Assembly (NCBI GenBank): GCA_027563935.2
Contig: CM050454.1
Coordinates: 6,166,001-6,230,000 of the forward strand
Origin: Costus lasius
Taxonomy: Eukaryota > Streptophyta > Magnoliopsida > Zingiberales > Costaceae
Direction: 5' to 3'
DNA length: 64,000 nt
Under the pieces are notes generated by a model. It did not search any database. It was not told where the DNA came from and saw only the letters and a list, made by a program, of their open reading frames with translations. This document shows positions 46,352 to 56,765 of the stretch, piece after piece; the stretch's first letter is position 1, and each line of letters starts with the position of its first letter. A program made the translations under genes and the position numbers.

Positions 46352-47179
46352 ATGTCAACTAAAGGTGGTAAAGCAGTTTGGAATATACAAACAACACAAA
46401 ATTTTTGTGATGTTTGTATTGCTGCTATTGATAAAAACATGCGTCCTGGATCTCATTTCACCTCGAATGGATGGAAGTTTGTTGTTGAAAACTTCCAACA
46501 AATTAGTGGGCTACCATATGATCGAAAAATATTAAAAAACAAATGGGATCAATTGAAATCTGACTGGAAGTTGTGGAAAGAGTTAAAGGGGAAAGAGACT
46601 GGACTAGGATGGGACTCAAGATGTGAAACAGTAGATGCGACTCCAGATTGGTGGGCGAGTAAGATTGCGGTATGTACTTAGGTTATTATTAAATTTTTAT
46701 CAAATGTAATCAAATCAATTTTTAATCCAATGTAAATGTAGGTGAATAAAGATTATGCAAAATTTCGAAAAAAAGGTATTCATCCTGACATTGAAACCAA
46801 GTTGGATACGATGTTTGGAGATACAATAGCAATCGGTGAGTATACATTTACACCAGAAATGCATGAAGAATCTACTGCAGACTTGGGTGTAAATGAAGAA
46901 ATCGATGTGCCCATGTCTGATACTAATGAATCAGTGCATGTTGCTACAAGCTCTCGACCAAGTAGTGGTAGTCAACGGGGAAAAAGGAAGAATGTAGGTG
47001 CATCACTGATGAGGGATAATATGATTGAAATGAGAGATTTTATTCAACAAAGAAAGAATATTGAAGCTCGGCTAGCAGATGCTACTGGATGTACTCTGGA
47101 CGAGATACTGGAGGATGTATTGACTCTGCCTGGTGTAGATGGTACTTCTGAGATATATTTTGAATCTAAAGACAGTTGA
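46352..47179 (+). CDS. Harbinger ORF1: Myb/SANT-like DNA-binding protein (two exons)
   Basis: Exon 1 (46352-46669, start MSTKGGKAVWNIQTTQNFCD) has the Myb/SANT-like domain with conserved Trp residues: GSHFTSNGWKFVVENFQQIS, LKNKWDQLKSDWKLWKELKG, TGLGWDSRCETVDATPDWW. The intron 46670-46741 has GTATGT donor and TGTAG acceptor. Exon 2 (46742-47179) continues VNKDYAKFRKKGIHPDIETK and ends in an acidic/Ser-rich tail with a helical RDNMIEMRDFIQQRKNIEAR. In PIF/Harbinger systems this partner binds the transposon ends and the nuclease and helps nuclear import. The frame is intact. An upstream in-frame Met at 46337 is possible. It may have non-coding leader exons. Confidence 0.85.
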
Positions 47180-47479
47180 TCAAAAGATGGGATGGTTGGC
47201 ATTTATGCAACGTTCCATAGTAAATTTCTTCCCATAGACTGCATCTATATATGTTGGTAACTAGACTTGTGTTCTTTTGAATTCTAGTATAAACTTGTAA
47301 TATGTTTGGATTGCTTATGTGTTGATCACATTCACTGTTGGATGTTTGTCCTTAAATTCTACTATGTTGAATGTTTGCCCTTAATTTTTATTACTATCTG
47401 TTCTACTCTACTTGTGATATGTGTTGGATGCTTGTGTACTTAAATTCTTGACAATGTCCATAATTTTTTGTTCCTAGAT

Positions 47480-48832
47480 ATGGCTGATCATATACATAAC
47501 AGTGCTGCTCCACAGGAGATTGATGCAGAAGAGTATATTGAAAATACAATGCATGACACTTTGATGATGGTTCATTATAATAGTATTATTGCACAGGAGT
47601 ATTATTCAAAATATGTAGATAAGTCACCTTGTATGATGTCTGAGCATACAGGAATTAGATGGATGAGAGAGTTAATAGAAGGGAACACTGAAAGATGTAG
47701 GCGAATGATGCGAATGGATAAACATGATTTCAAACAATTATGTACTATTTTGGAGAATTCATATGGTCTACAATCCTCAAACAATATAACAATTCTTGAA
47801 AAAGTGGGTCTTTTTATTTTTGTATTAGCACAAGGTGCATCTAACAGACATACGCAAGAAAGATTTCAACATTCTGGTGAAACAATAAGTCGGATCTTGA
47901 TACAACCCACAGATAGACAGTTTCGAGATATTTCACCACAAATATTACATGATACTCGTTATTACCCTCATTTCAAGGTAAGTCTTTTAATTAAAATAGT
48001 ATGATAGCTTATAGTATGTATTCTATTCTAAAATTCTGTTATATTTTCATAGAATTGCATTGGAGCTATAGATGGAACACATATAGATGCAGTCGTACCT
48101 CTTAGTGATCAAGTTCGATTTATTGGAAGAAAGGGTCATCCAACTCAAAATGTCTTAGCTGTATGCACATTTGATATGAAATTCATATACGTACTCGCTG
48201 GATATGAAGGTTCTGCACATGATGCCCGAGTTCTTTCAAGAGCGATGAATTTAAACTTTCCCAAACCCCCAGTAGGTATAAATTTATTTTTTGCATTTAT
48301 ACACGTTATAGTATAAACTTCAAATTTACAACCCTACATCACCAATAAGTACTAATTGAACTTTTTCGTAATATTTGTAGGAAAGTATTACTTAGTTGAT
48401 GCTGGATACTCACAAACGAGTGGATTTCTTGGACCTTATAGAGGGGTGAGATATCATCTTCAAGAATACCAACAAGGACATCCACCACAAGGACTTAAGG
48501 AAGTATTTAATAAATCTCATTCATCTCTTAGAAGTTGTATTGAACGATGTTTTGGAGTATGGAAGAAGAGGTGGAACATATTACGTGACATGCCTGCATA
48601 TGCATTTGAGACATAAGTCAAAATTGTAATTGCAACAATGGCCATCCATAATTTTATTAGGGAAAGAACAAACACTGATGACATTTTTCAAGAATTGGAT
48701 GCTAATCCAGATCTTATCCCAACAGATGATCATGAGGTAGATGAAGAGGATGCTGAAGATCAACATGTGTCTACGGAGATAGATCACCTTCGAAATCAGA
48801 TTGCATTAAGTTTAATGAATTCACATGCGTAG
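47480..48832 (+). pseudogene. PIF/Harbinger DDE transposase (nuclease), three exons, one premature stop
   Basis: Exon 1 (47480-47977) starts MADHIHNSAAPQEI after a TTCCTAG acceptor-like site and contains GIRWMRELIEGNTERCRRMM and SNRHTQERFQHSGETISRI. Intron 47978-48052 (GTAAGT...TTCATAG). Exon 2 (48053-48275) has GAIDGTHIDAVVP (first catalytic Asp) and GYEGSAHDARVL (second Asp). Intron 48276-48380 (GTATAA...TTTGTAG). Exon 3 has YYLVDAGYSQTSGFLGPYRG and RSCIERCFGVWKKRW (catalytic Glu). A TAA at 48614-48616 replaces a likely Gln codon before VKIVIATMAIHNFIRERTN; the frame then stays open to 48832. One C-to-T change is the only visible lesion. The enzyme would excise and insert the element at TWA-like sites. 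Confidence 0.9.
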
Positions 48833-49348
48833 CAAATATTTTATTGTATTGCTATTATATGAATGTGGTTACTTTGTACCTTTGGATGTTGTGATATTTG
48901 GATGGTTTGTTATGTTGACTTAATTCTACTATGTTATGATATCTAGATGGTTTGTTATGTGTGATTACAAGTATTTGTGATGAATTATGGATAATTTGTT
49001 CTTGTCATGGTTGGATATTATTTTATGTATTATGTATGCAGGGTTTCGCACTTAAAATATAGGGGAAACTCTTACAATTTTTTTTTTAATTTGTCCACTT
49101 TAAATTATATTTAGTTATATAATAGTCTAAAAATTATTTATTGTTCTATAAAGTAATTTCAAATTTTACAAATAACTTAAAAAAAATTTTCTTAATAGAA
49201 CTGAACAGCATAGCACAGCAGCTCACAGTTGCTTATCAGACCAGCTATGCACCAAACAGCCTTAACTTTTCAGACCAGCTCTACTCAGACCAGCTCTACT
49301 CAAACCAGCCACCAGCCAGAAGCTCCAGCCACCCCAAACCAGCCCTTT

Positions 49349-50290
49349 ATTGTTTGGCAAAGATGTTCTGTTTGTTTTTAATGAAGATTGTATGGTTGCT
49401 TTTCAGAAACTCAAGAAGGCTCTTACCACAACACCCATAATTCAACCACCTGATTGGTCACTTCCGTTCGAATTGATGTGTGATGCTAGTGATCATGCGA
49501 TAGGAGTTGTTCTCGGACAGCGGAAAGAGAAGAGATTGCACGTCATATATTATGCGAGCAGGACATTGGATGATGCGCAGATCAACTATGCAACAACAAC
49601 GAAGGATTTTTTTAGCTATCGTTTTTGCATTCAATAAATTTAGATCATATCTTATTGATTCTAAGGTAATTGTTTACACAGATCATGCTGCCATCAGATA
49701 TCTCATGAATAAGAAGGATTCTAAACCAAGGTTGATCAGATGGGTCCTTCTGCTACAAGAGTTTGACTTAGAAATCAAGTATAAGAAGGGCGCGAAAAAT
49801 AGTGTTGCTGATCATCTATCATGCCTTGCTCTAGAAGATGGGGTACTAAAAGCTGCTGAGCATGAAATTGACGATACCTTTCCAGATGAGCATCTCTTTG
49901 CGATTTGCAAAGGTAGATGCTCCGTGGTATGCCAATATTGTAAATTATTTAGTGTCTGATATTCTACCTGCTGACTTGACTTATCAGGGAAGAAAAAGGT
50001 TTCTGTCAGAAGTAAGACATTACTTCTGGGAGGATCCTTTTCTATTCAAGAGATGTGCAGACGGACTATACAGAAGATGTTTACTAGAAGAAGAAGTTAA
50101 GGATGTACTCTTTCATTGCCATAGTTCTGCATATGGAGGACATGCTAGCTCATCTAAGACAGCATTTAAAGTGCTTCAATCGGGTCTCTTTTGGCCAACA
50201 CTCTTTAAAGATGTTGGAGTTTTGTTCTCTCTTTTGAAGAATGTCAAAGGACAGGGAATATATCCAAACGTGATGAGATGCCACTGAATA
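49349..50290 (+). pseudogene. Athila-type RNase H and integrase N-terminal part
   Basis: It continues the interrupted pol. RNase [21 protein letters not shown] (catalytic Asp), [19 protein letters not shown], then a frameshift near 49600 in a T run, [20 protein letters not shown] and the [13 protein letters not shown] end. Integrase starts HYFWEDPFLFKRCADGLYRR, with a zinc-domain His pair in HCHSSAYGGHASSSKTA and WPTLFKD. The Cys pair is lost to a frame change near 50230 (the correct frame resumes [16 protein letters not shown]). Functional product impossible. Confidence 0.9.
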
Positions 50291-51180
50291 GTCTTTTAGA
50301 AATAGAGATATTTGATGTGTGGAGAATTGACTACATGTGCCCCTTTCCATCCTCAAGTGGAAACAAGTATATTCTTGTAGCAGTTGATTATGTGTCAAAA
50401 TGGGTAGAAGCTATAGCGGCTCCAACCAATGACTCCAAAGTAGTTATCAAATTGTTTAGAAGAATAATATTTTTGAGGTTTGGAGTTCCGAGGGTTGTTA
50501 TAAGTGACGGAGGATCGCATTTTATAGAACAAAAATTCTCGGCACTAATGAGTAAATATGGGGTGAGACATAAAATTTCTACTCCTTATCACCCGCAGAC
50601 AAGTGGCCAGGTTGAAATCTCTAACAGAGAATTGAAGAAAATTTTGGAGAAAACAGTTTCCAAGTCAAGGAAAGATTGGTCCATGAAGCTCGATGACACA
50701 TTGTGGGCATACAGAACTGCATTCAAAACTCCAATAGGTATGTCACCTTATCAGCTTGTATATGGAAAATCATGTCATCTCCCAGTAGAATTGGAACATA
50801 AAGCTTATTGGGCCATCAAAACTCTAAATTATGATCTAAAGGCCGCTGGGGAGAAAAGGAGGTTGCAAATTGATGAGCTAGAAGAAATTAGAATGAATGC
50901 ATATGAGAATGCTAGAATCTATAAGGAAAGAACCAAGAAGTGGCATGATCGTCATATCATCATTAAGAATTTTCAAGAAGGTGACCTCGTTTTGCTTTTC
51001 AATTCCAGACTGAGGCTCTTTCCTGGAAAACTAAGAACGAGATAGTCAGGCCCCTTCAAGGTTGTTAAAGTTTTTCCTTATGGTGCAATTGAAATTTGGA
51101 GTGAAAAAACAAGGAACTTTAAAGTTAATGGCCAACGCTTGAAACATCACTACATTGCAGAACCAATCGAAGAGGGTATT
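50278..51180 (+). pseudogene. Athila-type integrase catalytic core and C-terminus
   Basis: Core with all three acidic residues: [12 protein letters not shown] (Asp), [15 protein letters not shown] (Asp), [20 protein letters not shown] (Glu). [20 protein letters not shown] and [20 protein letters not shown] are highly typical of Athila/Tat integrases. [20 protein letters not shown] leads to a TAG at 51043-51045. The remainder, SGPFKVVKVFPYGAIEI, then VNGQRLKHHY, is in the same frame after the stop. Integrase would insert the cDNA, making a 5-bp staggered cut as seen at the element's ends. Confidence 0.92.
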
Positions 51181-51402
51181 AACCAGAAGCTTTCAGATCT
51201 TTCACCGCATGCGTAATGAAGAAAACTTATGTCGAGCTAGCGACTTAAAACTTAGCGCTTCTTGGGAGGCAACCCAAGCATTTCTACTTGCTTTTCTTTA
51301 TTTTATTAATTTTCCAGGGCTAATTCTTGTTTTTCTGTTGTGTAGGAATATTTTAACGTAATTTCTAGCAAGACGGTGAAATTGTGGAATTTCAGAGAAA
51401 AT

Positions 51403-51695
51403 ACGGCCCAGCCGTAAAAATATTTACGGCCGTAATCTTGAAGGCACAAAAGGATTCACGGCTTGCTGAGAAAAATATTTACGGCCGTATTGCTCTTTGT
51501 TTTCAACAAAAAAAAAAAACATAAGGTTTTACAGCCAGCTGTGAACGATATCACGGCTGTAAAACCAGAAAGGTGCATTGAGCACAAAACGTTTTACGGC
51601 TGTGCCCATAAAACTTTTCATAACCGTAAAAATCGAAGCTATTCTGAACAGAATGTTTCACGGCCGCCCGTGAAACATATTACGGCTGTAATTGC
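51403..51695. repeat. Internal TTACGGCCGTAA palindromic array upstream of the env-like ORF
   Basis: Clear copies: ATACGGCCCAGCCGTAA, ATTTACGGCCGTAA (twice), ATCACGGCTGTAAAA and TTCACGGCCGCCCGTGAA followed by ATATTACGGCTGTAA. The last pair mirrors the final unit of the LTR array. It lies between integrase and the env-like ORF. Confidence 0.85.
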
Positions 51696-51702
51696 ATTTC
51701 AT

Positions 51703-51709
51703 TATATAT
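51703..51709 (+). promoter_or_regulatory. TATA-like site after the internal palindromic array
   Basis: TATATAT in CATTATATATGGGGCG lies just after the array and about 440 bp before the first ATG of the env-like ORF. The following leader is GC-richer. Promoter activity is only inferred. Confidence 0.3.
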
Positions 51710-52143
51710 GGGGCGTGACCGTATTCTTAGGGTTTTCACCCGTGCTTTTCGTTCCCCCGCACCGATCTCTCCATCCGAGCTTCCCTGAGCTTCCGTTTGG
51801 TCTCCGGTGATCGTTCCTAAACACAATCCAACCTCGTTCGGGTGTTATTTAGCGATTTGGGGCACCGATTTTCTTCAGGAGGCGAAAATTCCAAATACAA
51901 TTGCCGGCGTTCGATTCTCGCCGCCGGAGCTCCGTCGCCGCTGTTCTTTGGTCTGAAAAACTTCACAAGAGGTAGAAAATCCTTCTCTAGTCGATTTCTG
52001 TCAGTAGCTTCAACTAACTAGAAACATCAGATTGGTGGTTGTGTTCGAGGGCTTTATACGAGTTGCCCTGTTCGTGTTCTACCTTATTGATATCTGCATT
52101 TACCTGCTATTTGCTGCTCTTTATTGCGTTCATCTAACTTGCA

Positions 52144-53462
52144 ATGGCACCAAGAATCAAAAGAGTTGCTAGCAAAGGGAAAAAGCCAGCTTCATCAGCA
52201 CCTCCTCCTAACCCTTATGGTATCATCTTCCGTGATGGGAAATAGGAAGCTAGGTACAATGTATTGAACTCCAGACGAATTGTTAATACTAGATATATGG
52301 ATAAAAGGACTATGGAAATCCTTGGTTTAGATGAAGATATGGAGTGGATGTTTGAGCAAATTCATGCATTGAGATTTTTTCAATTAACTCCACAGACATT
52401 TATTCCCATAGTTTTAGAATTTTTTAGCAGCTTAGAAGTTGAGCTCGATGATCCACATACACAAGAGCCAAGAGGCCGGTTGACTTTTAGGCTTGCAAAC
52501 ATGGAAAGGAGTCTTTCACTTAAGGATGTGAGGAACATATTGTCATTACCTAGTGGAGGAAATGCACATCCGGCAAGAGAATATGTTGAAAGTGCATTTT
52601 GTCATCAAATAGCATTTAACACAAATTTTTCAGTAAAGACAGCACGAGCATCTAGTCTTTCCAACCCATGTTTGAGATATGTTCACAGAATTCTCACGCA
52701 TACAGTCTTTGGACAAGGTGAAAGTGACGGTATGATTCGTCAGACTGAGCTTTATTTTTTGTGGAGTATGTTGCATGGTTTTCAAGTTGATGTTGCATAT
52801 TTTCTAGCAAAACAGTTTGATAAAGTAGCTCGTGCACAGAAAGGTGCTATTGTTCTTGGTGGTTACATTACTCCTATCGTCATTGCTCTGAATGTGGACC
52901 CATATGGAATTAAAGTTGCCAAAGGAAACCCTAGGATTGATATAGAATCATGCTTGGCTATGAGAATGATAACCCACGAGGGTAATTGTTTCTCATTGAT
53001 ACTTGGGTCGGACTTCCCTTGCCAAATAAAGATAGGATTACGGTTCGTAACTAGTTGAATTGGAGGATTCCCCCGGATGCAGCAGCTAAAGAAAACCCGA
53101 CTCCACTTGATGAAGTACCACCACCACCATCTTTTACAGGAACTGGATGTAGTTGGATGGATGATGACTCACCACCCCAGACTGGTGCATCTTCTCGTAG
53201 TGCTGCCCCTCTAAGGAGTTGGTCTACCACCCAAGATCCAGGTTTCCAAGCATTATCGGCATAGGTGTTTTCTCAAGGGCGCCTGATGAAGGAATTATTT
53301 GATGTTGTTCGTGAGAATCAAAAGGATATCAAGAATATTAAGACTTTTATATGGGATCACTTTGGTACCAGTGATGATGAGGAAGAAGGTCAAGATGACA
53401 ATCCCGATGAACCCATGGGAGAGCAAGATGATGAGGAAACAGAATCAGATGTAGATGAATAA
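52144..53462 (+). pseudogene. Athila env-like (post-integrase) ORF, broken
   Basis: It begins MAPRIKRVASKGKKPASSAP, meets TAG at 52243-52245, and continues in frame as NSRRIVNTRYMDKRTMEILG, then a long region (52264-53058) with LTFRLANMERSLSLKDVRNI, FGQGESDGMIRQTELYFLWS and GGYITPIVIALNVDPYGI. This resembles the third ORF of Athila-type elements, often called env-like or the plant-transposon domain. A frameshift near 53050 joins it to NWRIPPDAAAKENPTPLDEV, then, after a TAG at 53262-53264, an acidic C-terminus (DDEEEGQDDNPDEPMGEQDD). No signal peptide or clear membrane segment is seen here. Function in plants unproven. Confidence 0.75.
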
Positions 53463-54685
53463 TATTTTGTGAGTATCAATAGTCCTTATTCATGCTTAAT
53501 GTTTTTATACATCATTGATAATACATGTCTTCTTATAGGAAAAGGTGATACTGCTATGCCTCTTTGCAACTGACGCTCACCTATATTTTGTGTGTGTTTA
53601 AACAACATTTGATTTGGTTGTACCTTGATATTCTGATACATGGTTAATGAATGCATGTTTTAGTACTTTTGGATGTTATCTGGATATTATTTGGCACCAT
53701 ATGTTAGTGCATTGAGATGGTAAACTTTAGATTGTATAAACCTTAATATTCAGGATCTGTGCTGGTTGCTTGGTTAAAAATGTGGTTTTTCTTAAACAAG
53801 ATATTCCGTTGGATACATTGATGCTTGAATTCTATGTGAAATTTCTTTTTGATGATGAATAATTGTGTATCTCTTGAGATTACTAGGGTGCTTTGTGATT
53901 CATTCAAATAGTGATACTTGTGAATAAGACATGTTCTTGTGAAAAGTTTATTTTTTCAATACAACTCATGTCATGTTTATTTTTCGTTGAATTAATGCTC
54001 GAGGTTTTATGGAATGTGTTATTTGATGAATAAATTTAGGGATGAAGTGATTTTTCTCAAGCAAATCGAGTATACTAGTGCATGAGTTGAATTGATGTCA
54101 ATTGATAAGCCTGATAAAAGTTTGAACTGTTATGTTATTTGTTGGGAAGAAGGAATACAAAACCCAGATTTATGACTTCCCTACTTGGCACTGCGGAAAA
54201 TTGGCAGTGGTACCGAAGTTATGGGTTGAAGTGAAAAAAAAAAGAGAAGAGAGAATGACTCCTTTACTTGGCACTGCGAAAAAATTAGCAGTGGTACCAA
54301 AGTTAAAAGTTGAAGTCCAAATAAAGAGTATGTATCTACGTGGGTACATATAATAAAAGGAGAGAGAAAGACTTGAATGGAAAAAGGTTTTGGAGATCTC
54401 GTTACTGTAAACAAAAGCATGATGGATTCAAATTAAAACTTGGGCGAATTCTTAAGACAAAAGTTCTATCTTCTGTACAGGTTGCGAAAGTTTATTTGAT
54501 TATAATCATGAATTCCGTGAATTAAATTTTGAAGATAATGTGTTTACATGAATACTTTGTGCATTATGAAGTGGAAATTTTTTGTAAATGAGTTTATTTT
54601 AGAAATTTACTTTTCATATACAAGATCATCTTTTCATATCTAGTATTGTTCTTTGATTTATTTACTTGAGGACAAGCAAAAGTTT
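53463..54685. other. 3' non-coding region of the Athila element
   Basis: AT-rich, no domain. It contains two copies (83-bp spacing, starts at 54182 and 54265) of TACTTGGCACTGCG...GCAGTGGTACC, each able to form a small stem by pairing GGCACTGC with GCAGTGG. Elements of this type often have such non-coding DNA before the polypurine tract. Confidence 0.6.
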
Positions 54686-54700
54686 AGGTCTAGGGAGATT
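54686..54700 (+). other. Polypurine tract of the Athila element
   Basis: AGGTCTAGGGAGATT directly precedes the 3' LTR start TGATGACATG, the expected plus-strand priming site. Confidence 0.75.
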
Positions 54701-56765
54701 TGATGACATGTATTTATATCATATCTTTAGTACACTTTTACCATTAATTATCTCTCTTTACTAACGTATTTTCATATATTTTAGCTTAAATTTCTTTGTT
54801 TGTTCGGAATCTTCACCTTTCTTTACTTTTATAATATTTCAGGTGAAAACAATTACAAATTGATAGATTTTGGTGAATCCAAGCACATGGATGAACTCTA
54901 CAAGTCAAGACAAAGTTGTCCATGAAATTTTATGGAGATTGGAATTTGTTCAGAAAATACGCCCCCCCCCCTAAAAAATTGTTACAGCCGTATTTTCAAG
55001 CGTACAGAAAGAATTACAGTCACGCCCGTAATTTTCATCACGGCCACATAAATTTACAACAGAATGTTTTACAGCCATGGGCGTGAAAGATTTTACGGCC
55101 GTAAATTTATTCAAGCAAAAATACGAAATTTAACAGAAGGTTTCACGGCGGGGTGTGAAAAGTTTTATGGCCGTAATTCTATCGGGTTACAATTCCATTT
55201 TTCAACAGAAGATTTCACGGCCGCCCGTGAAAATAATTACGGCCATAATGTTTTCCGCCAGTTTCGGATTTGACTTCGTTTTTCGTCCGATTCGATTTGT
55301 TTTCGAGCCAAATTTTGGGGAAACCCTAATACAAGTATGAGGAACTATTTAAGAAAGCTCCAGGCCAAGTTTGATGACTTTTTGGCCAATTTTCAAGCTG
55401 AATTTGGGGAAGAGGCGAAAGCTAGGGTAGAAAGCGGCGACCGACGATTTTGCACGGAGAAAGCTTTGATTTCAAGGATTCTTGGCGACGATCTTCATCA
55501 GGAAACATTGATCCTTGTCTTCCTTTGTCTCTTTTCATGTTATTTTGCCAATTTGTAATCAAAACATGGATTTTTATACCGTGAACGTGTTTAACATGTC
55601 AACGTAAACTTTTAATCAGGATTAAGGGCGTAACCCCTCTTTGTTTTCATGACTTGACTATTTTATATCATCTTATGAAGTTATTTACTCTTGTTAGATT
55701 TAATTATTATTGTATTAATCACATGATAATTACTGGCCATGATTCTCATGTCATAGATGTCTCAAGAAAACTGAAAAGTGAATTGAGACATCGGATCTAA
55801 AATACTTGGACAAGTCAATTTGAACACAAGAGTAGTTTGAATTGACTTGAGGGATCTTCAGATTTATCAAGAGCTCATCGGGTTTATCTCGAGTTAATAA
55901 CCACGAGAGTAGGAGATTAATTCGGATAAACACCGGATTGTACTAATGAGAAGGGGCAATCTGTACATACGGAAAAATCCCCTTCAACATTGTAAATCCT
56001 TCTTGAGATATCTTTAATTTTAATAAGTCATGAGACATAGAGTGGTGAACCCTAAATCCTGATTTTTCATATATTGATTACAACCAGCCTATTAATTGCT
56101 TCTTCATTCTTTTTAGTAGCAATAAAGATCATTTTCTCTCTGATTTGTCTAGCTAACTATTCTAAGTAAGAATCAGTACTTAGCCATTGGTCCCTGTTAG
56201 GGATGGCAAAAAACCCCATCCCCGATCCGACCCAACCTGACCCGACCCGAAGTCAACGGGGAAAACCCGAGTTGACCGGGGGTCGGGTCGGGTTCGGGGA
56301 AAACCCGACGGGGGTATAGTCGGGTCGGGGTCGGTTATGGGAATTTAGGTACCCGCCCCGAACCCGACCCCGAACCCGCCCCGACTATTAAAATAACAAA
56401 TTTACCCATTATAAGTTATAACCTAAAATTTTAATAATTTATGTAGAAATGATAATATAGTTTATGTAAAATATTTTTTATTTATATATTATGAATAAAG
56501 AATGCAAATTAATTTTAAAACATTATTTATAATATTTATTTATTTTTTAGGTCGGGCGGGGTCGGGCTTCCCCGCAGGGTCGGGTGTGGGGCAAGGTTTT
56601 TTAAACCCGTCGGGTTCGGGGTCGGGTTCGGGGACGGGTTTGGGGAAGTCGGGGTCGGGTCGGGGATGGAAAAACCCGACCCCGACCCGCCCCGTTGCCA
56701 TCCTTAGTCCCTGTGGGATCGACATTTTATTGCTTCGATTGTCCGTGCACTTGCGGAGCACATCA
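54701..56765 (+). repeat. 3' LTR of the Athila-type element (with hAT insertion)
   Basis: Partner of 37529-39074. Its 2065 bp include a 509-bp hAT MITE and an 8-bp duplication at 56198-56714. It is followed by CCTGC, the target duplication. Confidence 0.93.
56198..56706. mobile_element. hAT-type MITE, 509 bp, 8-bp target duplication GTCCCTGT
   Basis: The ends TAGGGATGGCAA and (reversed) TAAGGATGGCAA form inverted repeats. GTCCCTGT occurs at 56190-56197 and 56707-56714 but only once at the same place in the 5' LTR, proving the insertion. Eight-bp duplications are the hAT signature. Both ends are packed with GGGTCGGG/CCCGACCC repeats around an AT-rich middle. No transposase. Confidence 0.92.

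Larger units (their letters stand above)
44998..49345 (+). mobile_element. PIF/Harbinger DNA transposon nested in the Athila RT gene
   Basis: The ends are GGGCCCATTTGGATGCAGCTG and, reversed, GGGCTGGTTTGGGGTGGCTGG: imperfect terminal inverted repeats with the GGGC..TTTGG start common in plant PIF elements. A 3-bp TTT flanks it (44995-44997 and 49346-49348). Removing the element and one TTT restores the RT frame KPLT/LLFGKDVLFVFN exactly. It holds two genes in the same direction, a Myb/SANT-like protein and a DDE nuclease, the two-protein system of PIF/Harbinger. At 4.35 kb it is a typical autonomous size. Subterminal regions are rich in CAGCTC/GAGCTG-like words. Confidence 0.93.
37529..56765 (+). 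mobile_element. Athila-type Ty3/gypsy retrotransposon, 19.2 kb with nested inserts
   Basis: LTRs at 37529-39074 and 54701-56765 both start TGATGACATGTATTTATATC and end with CACATCA. The target duplication CCTGC (37524-37528 and 56766-56770) is perfect, and the empty site is visible in the left copy of the host block. Internal order is primer site (tRNA-Asp type), gag, protease, RT, RNase H, integrase, env-like ORF, polypurine tract: the Athila layout. Three insertions interrupt it: a solo LTR at 40702, a PIF/Harbinger transposon at 44998 and a hAT MITE at 56198. Without them it is about 12.2 kb. All genes carry stops or frameshifts, so it is not autonomous. LTR divergence of several percent means the insertion is not recent. 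Confidence 0.95.

Noticed and set aside
52144..53462. True viral envelope gene
   Set aside because: The ORF is env-like by position only; I see no signal peptide, fusion peptide or membrane anchor.
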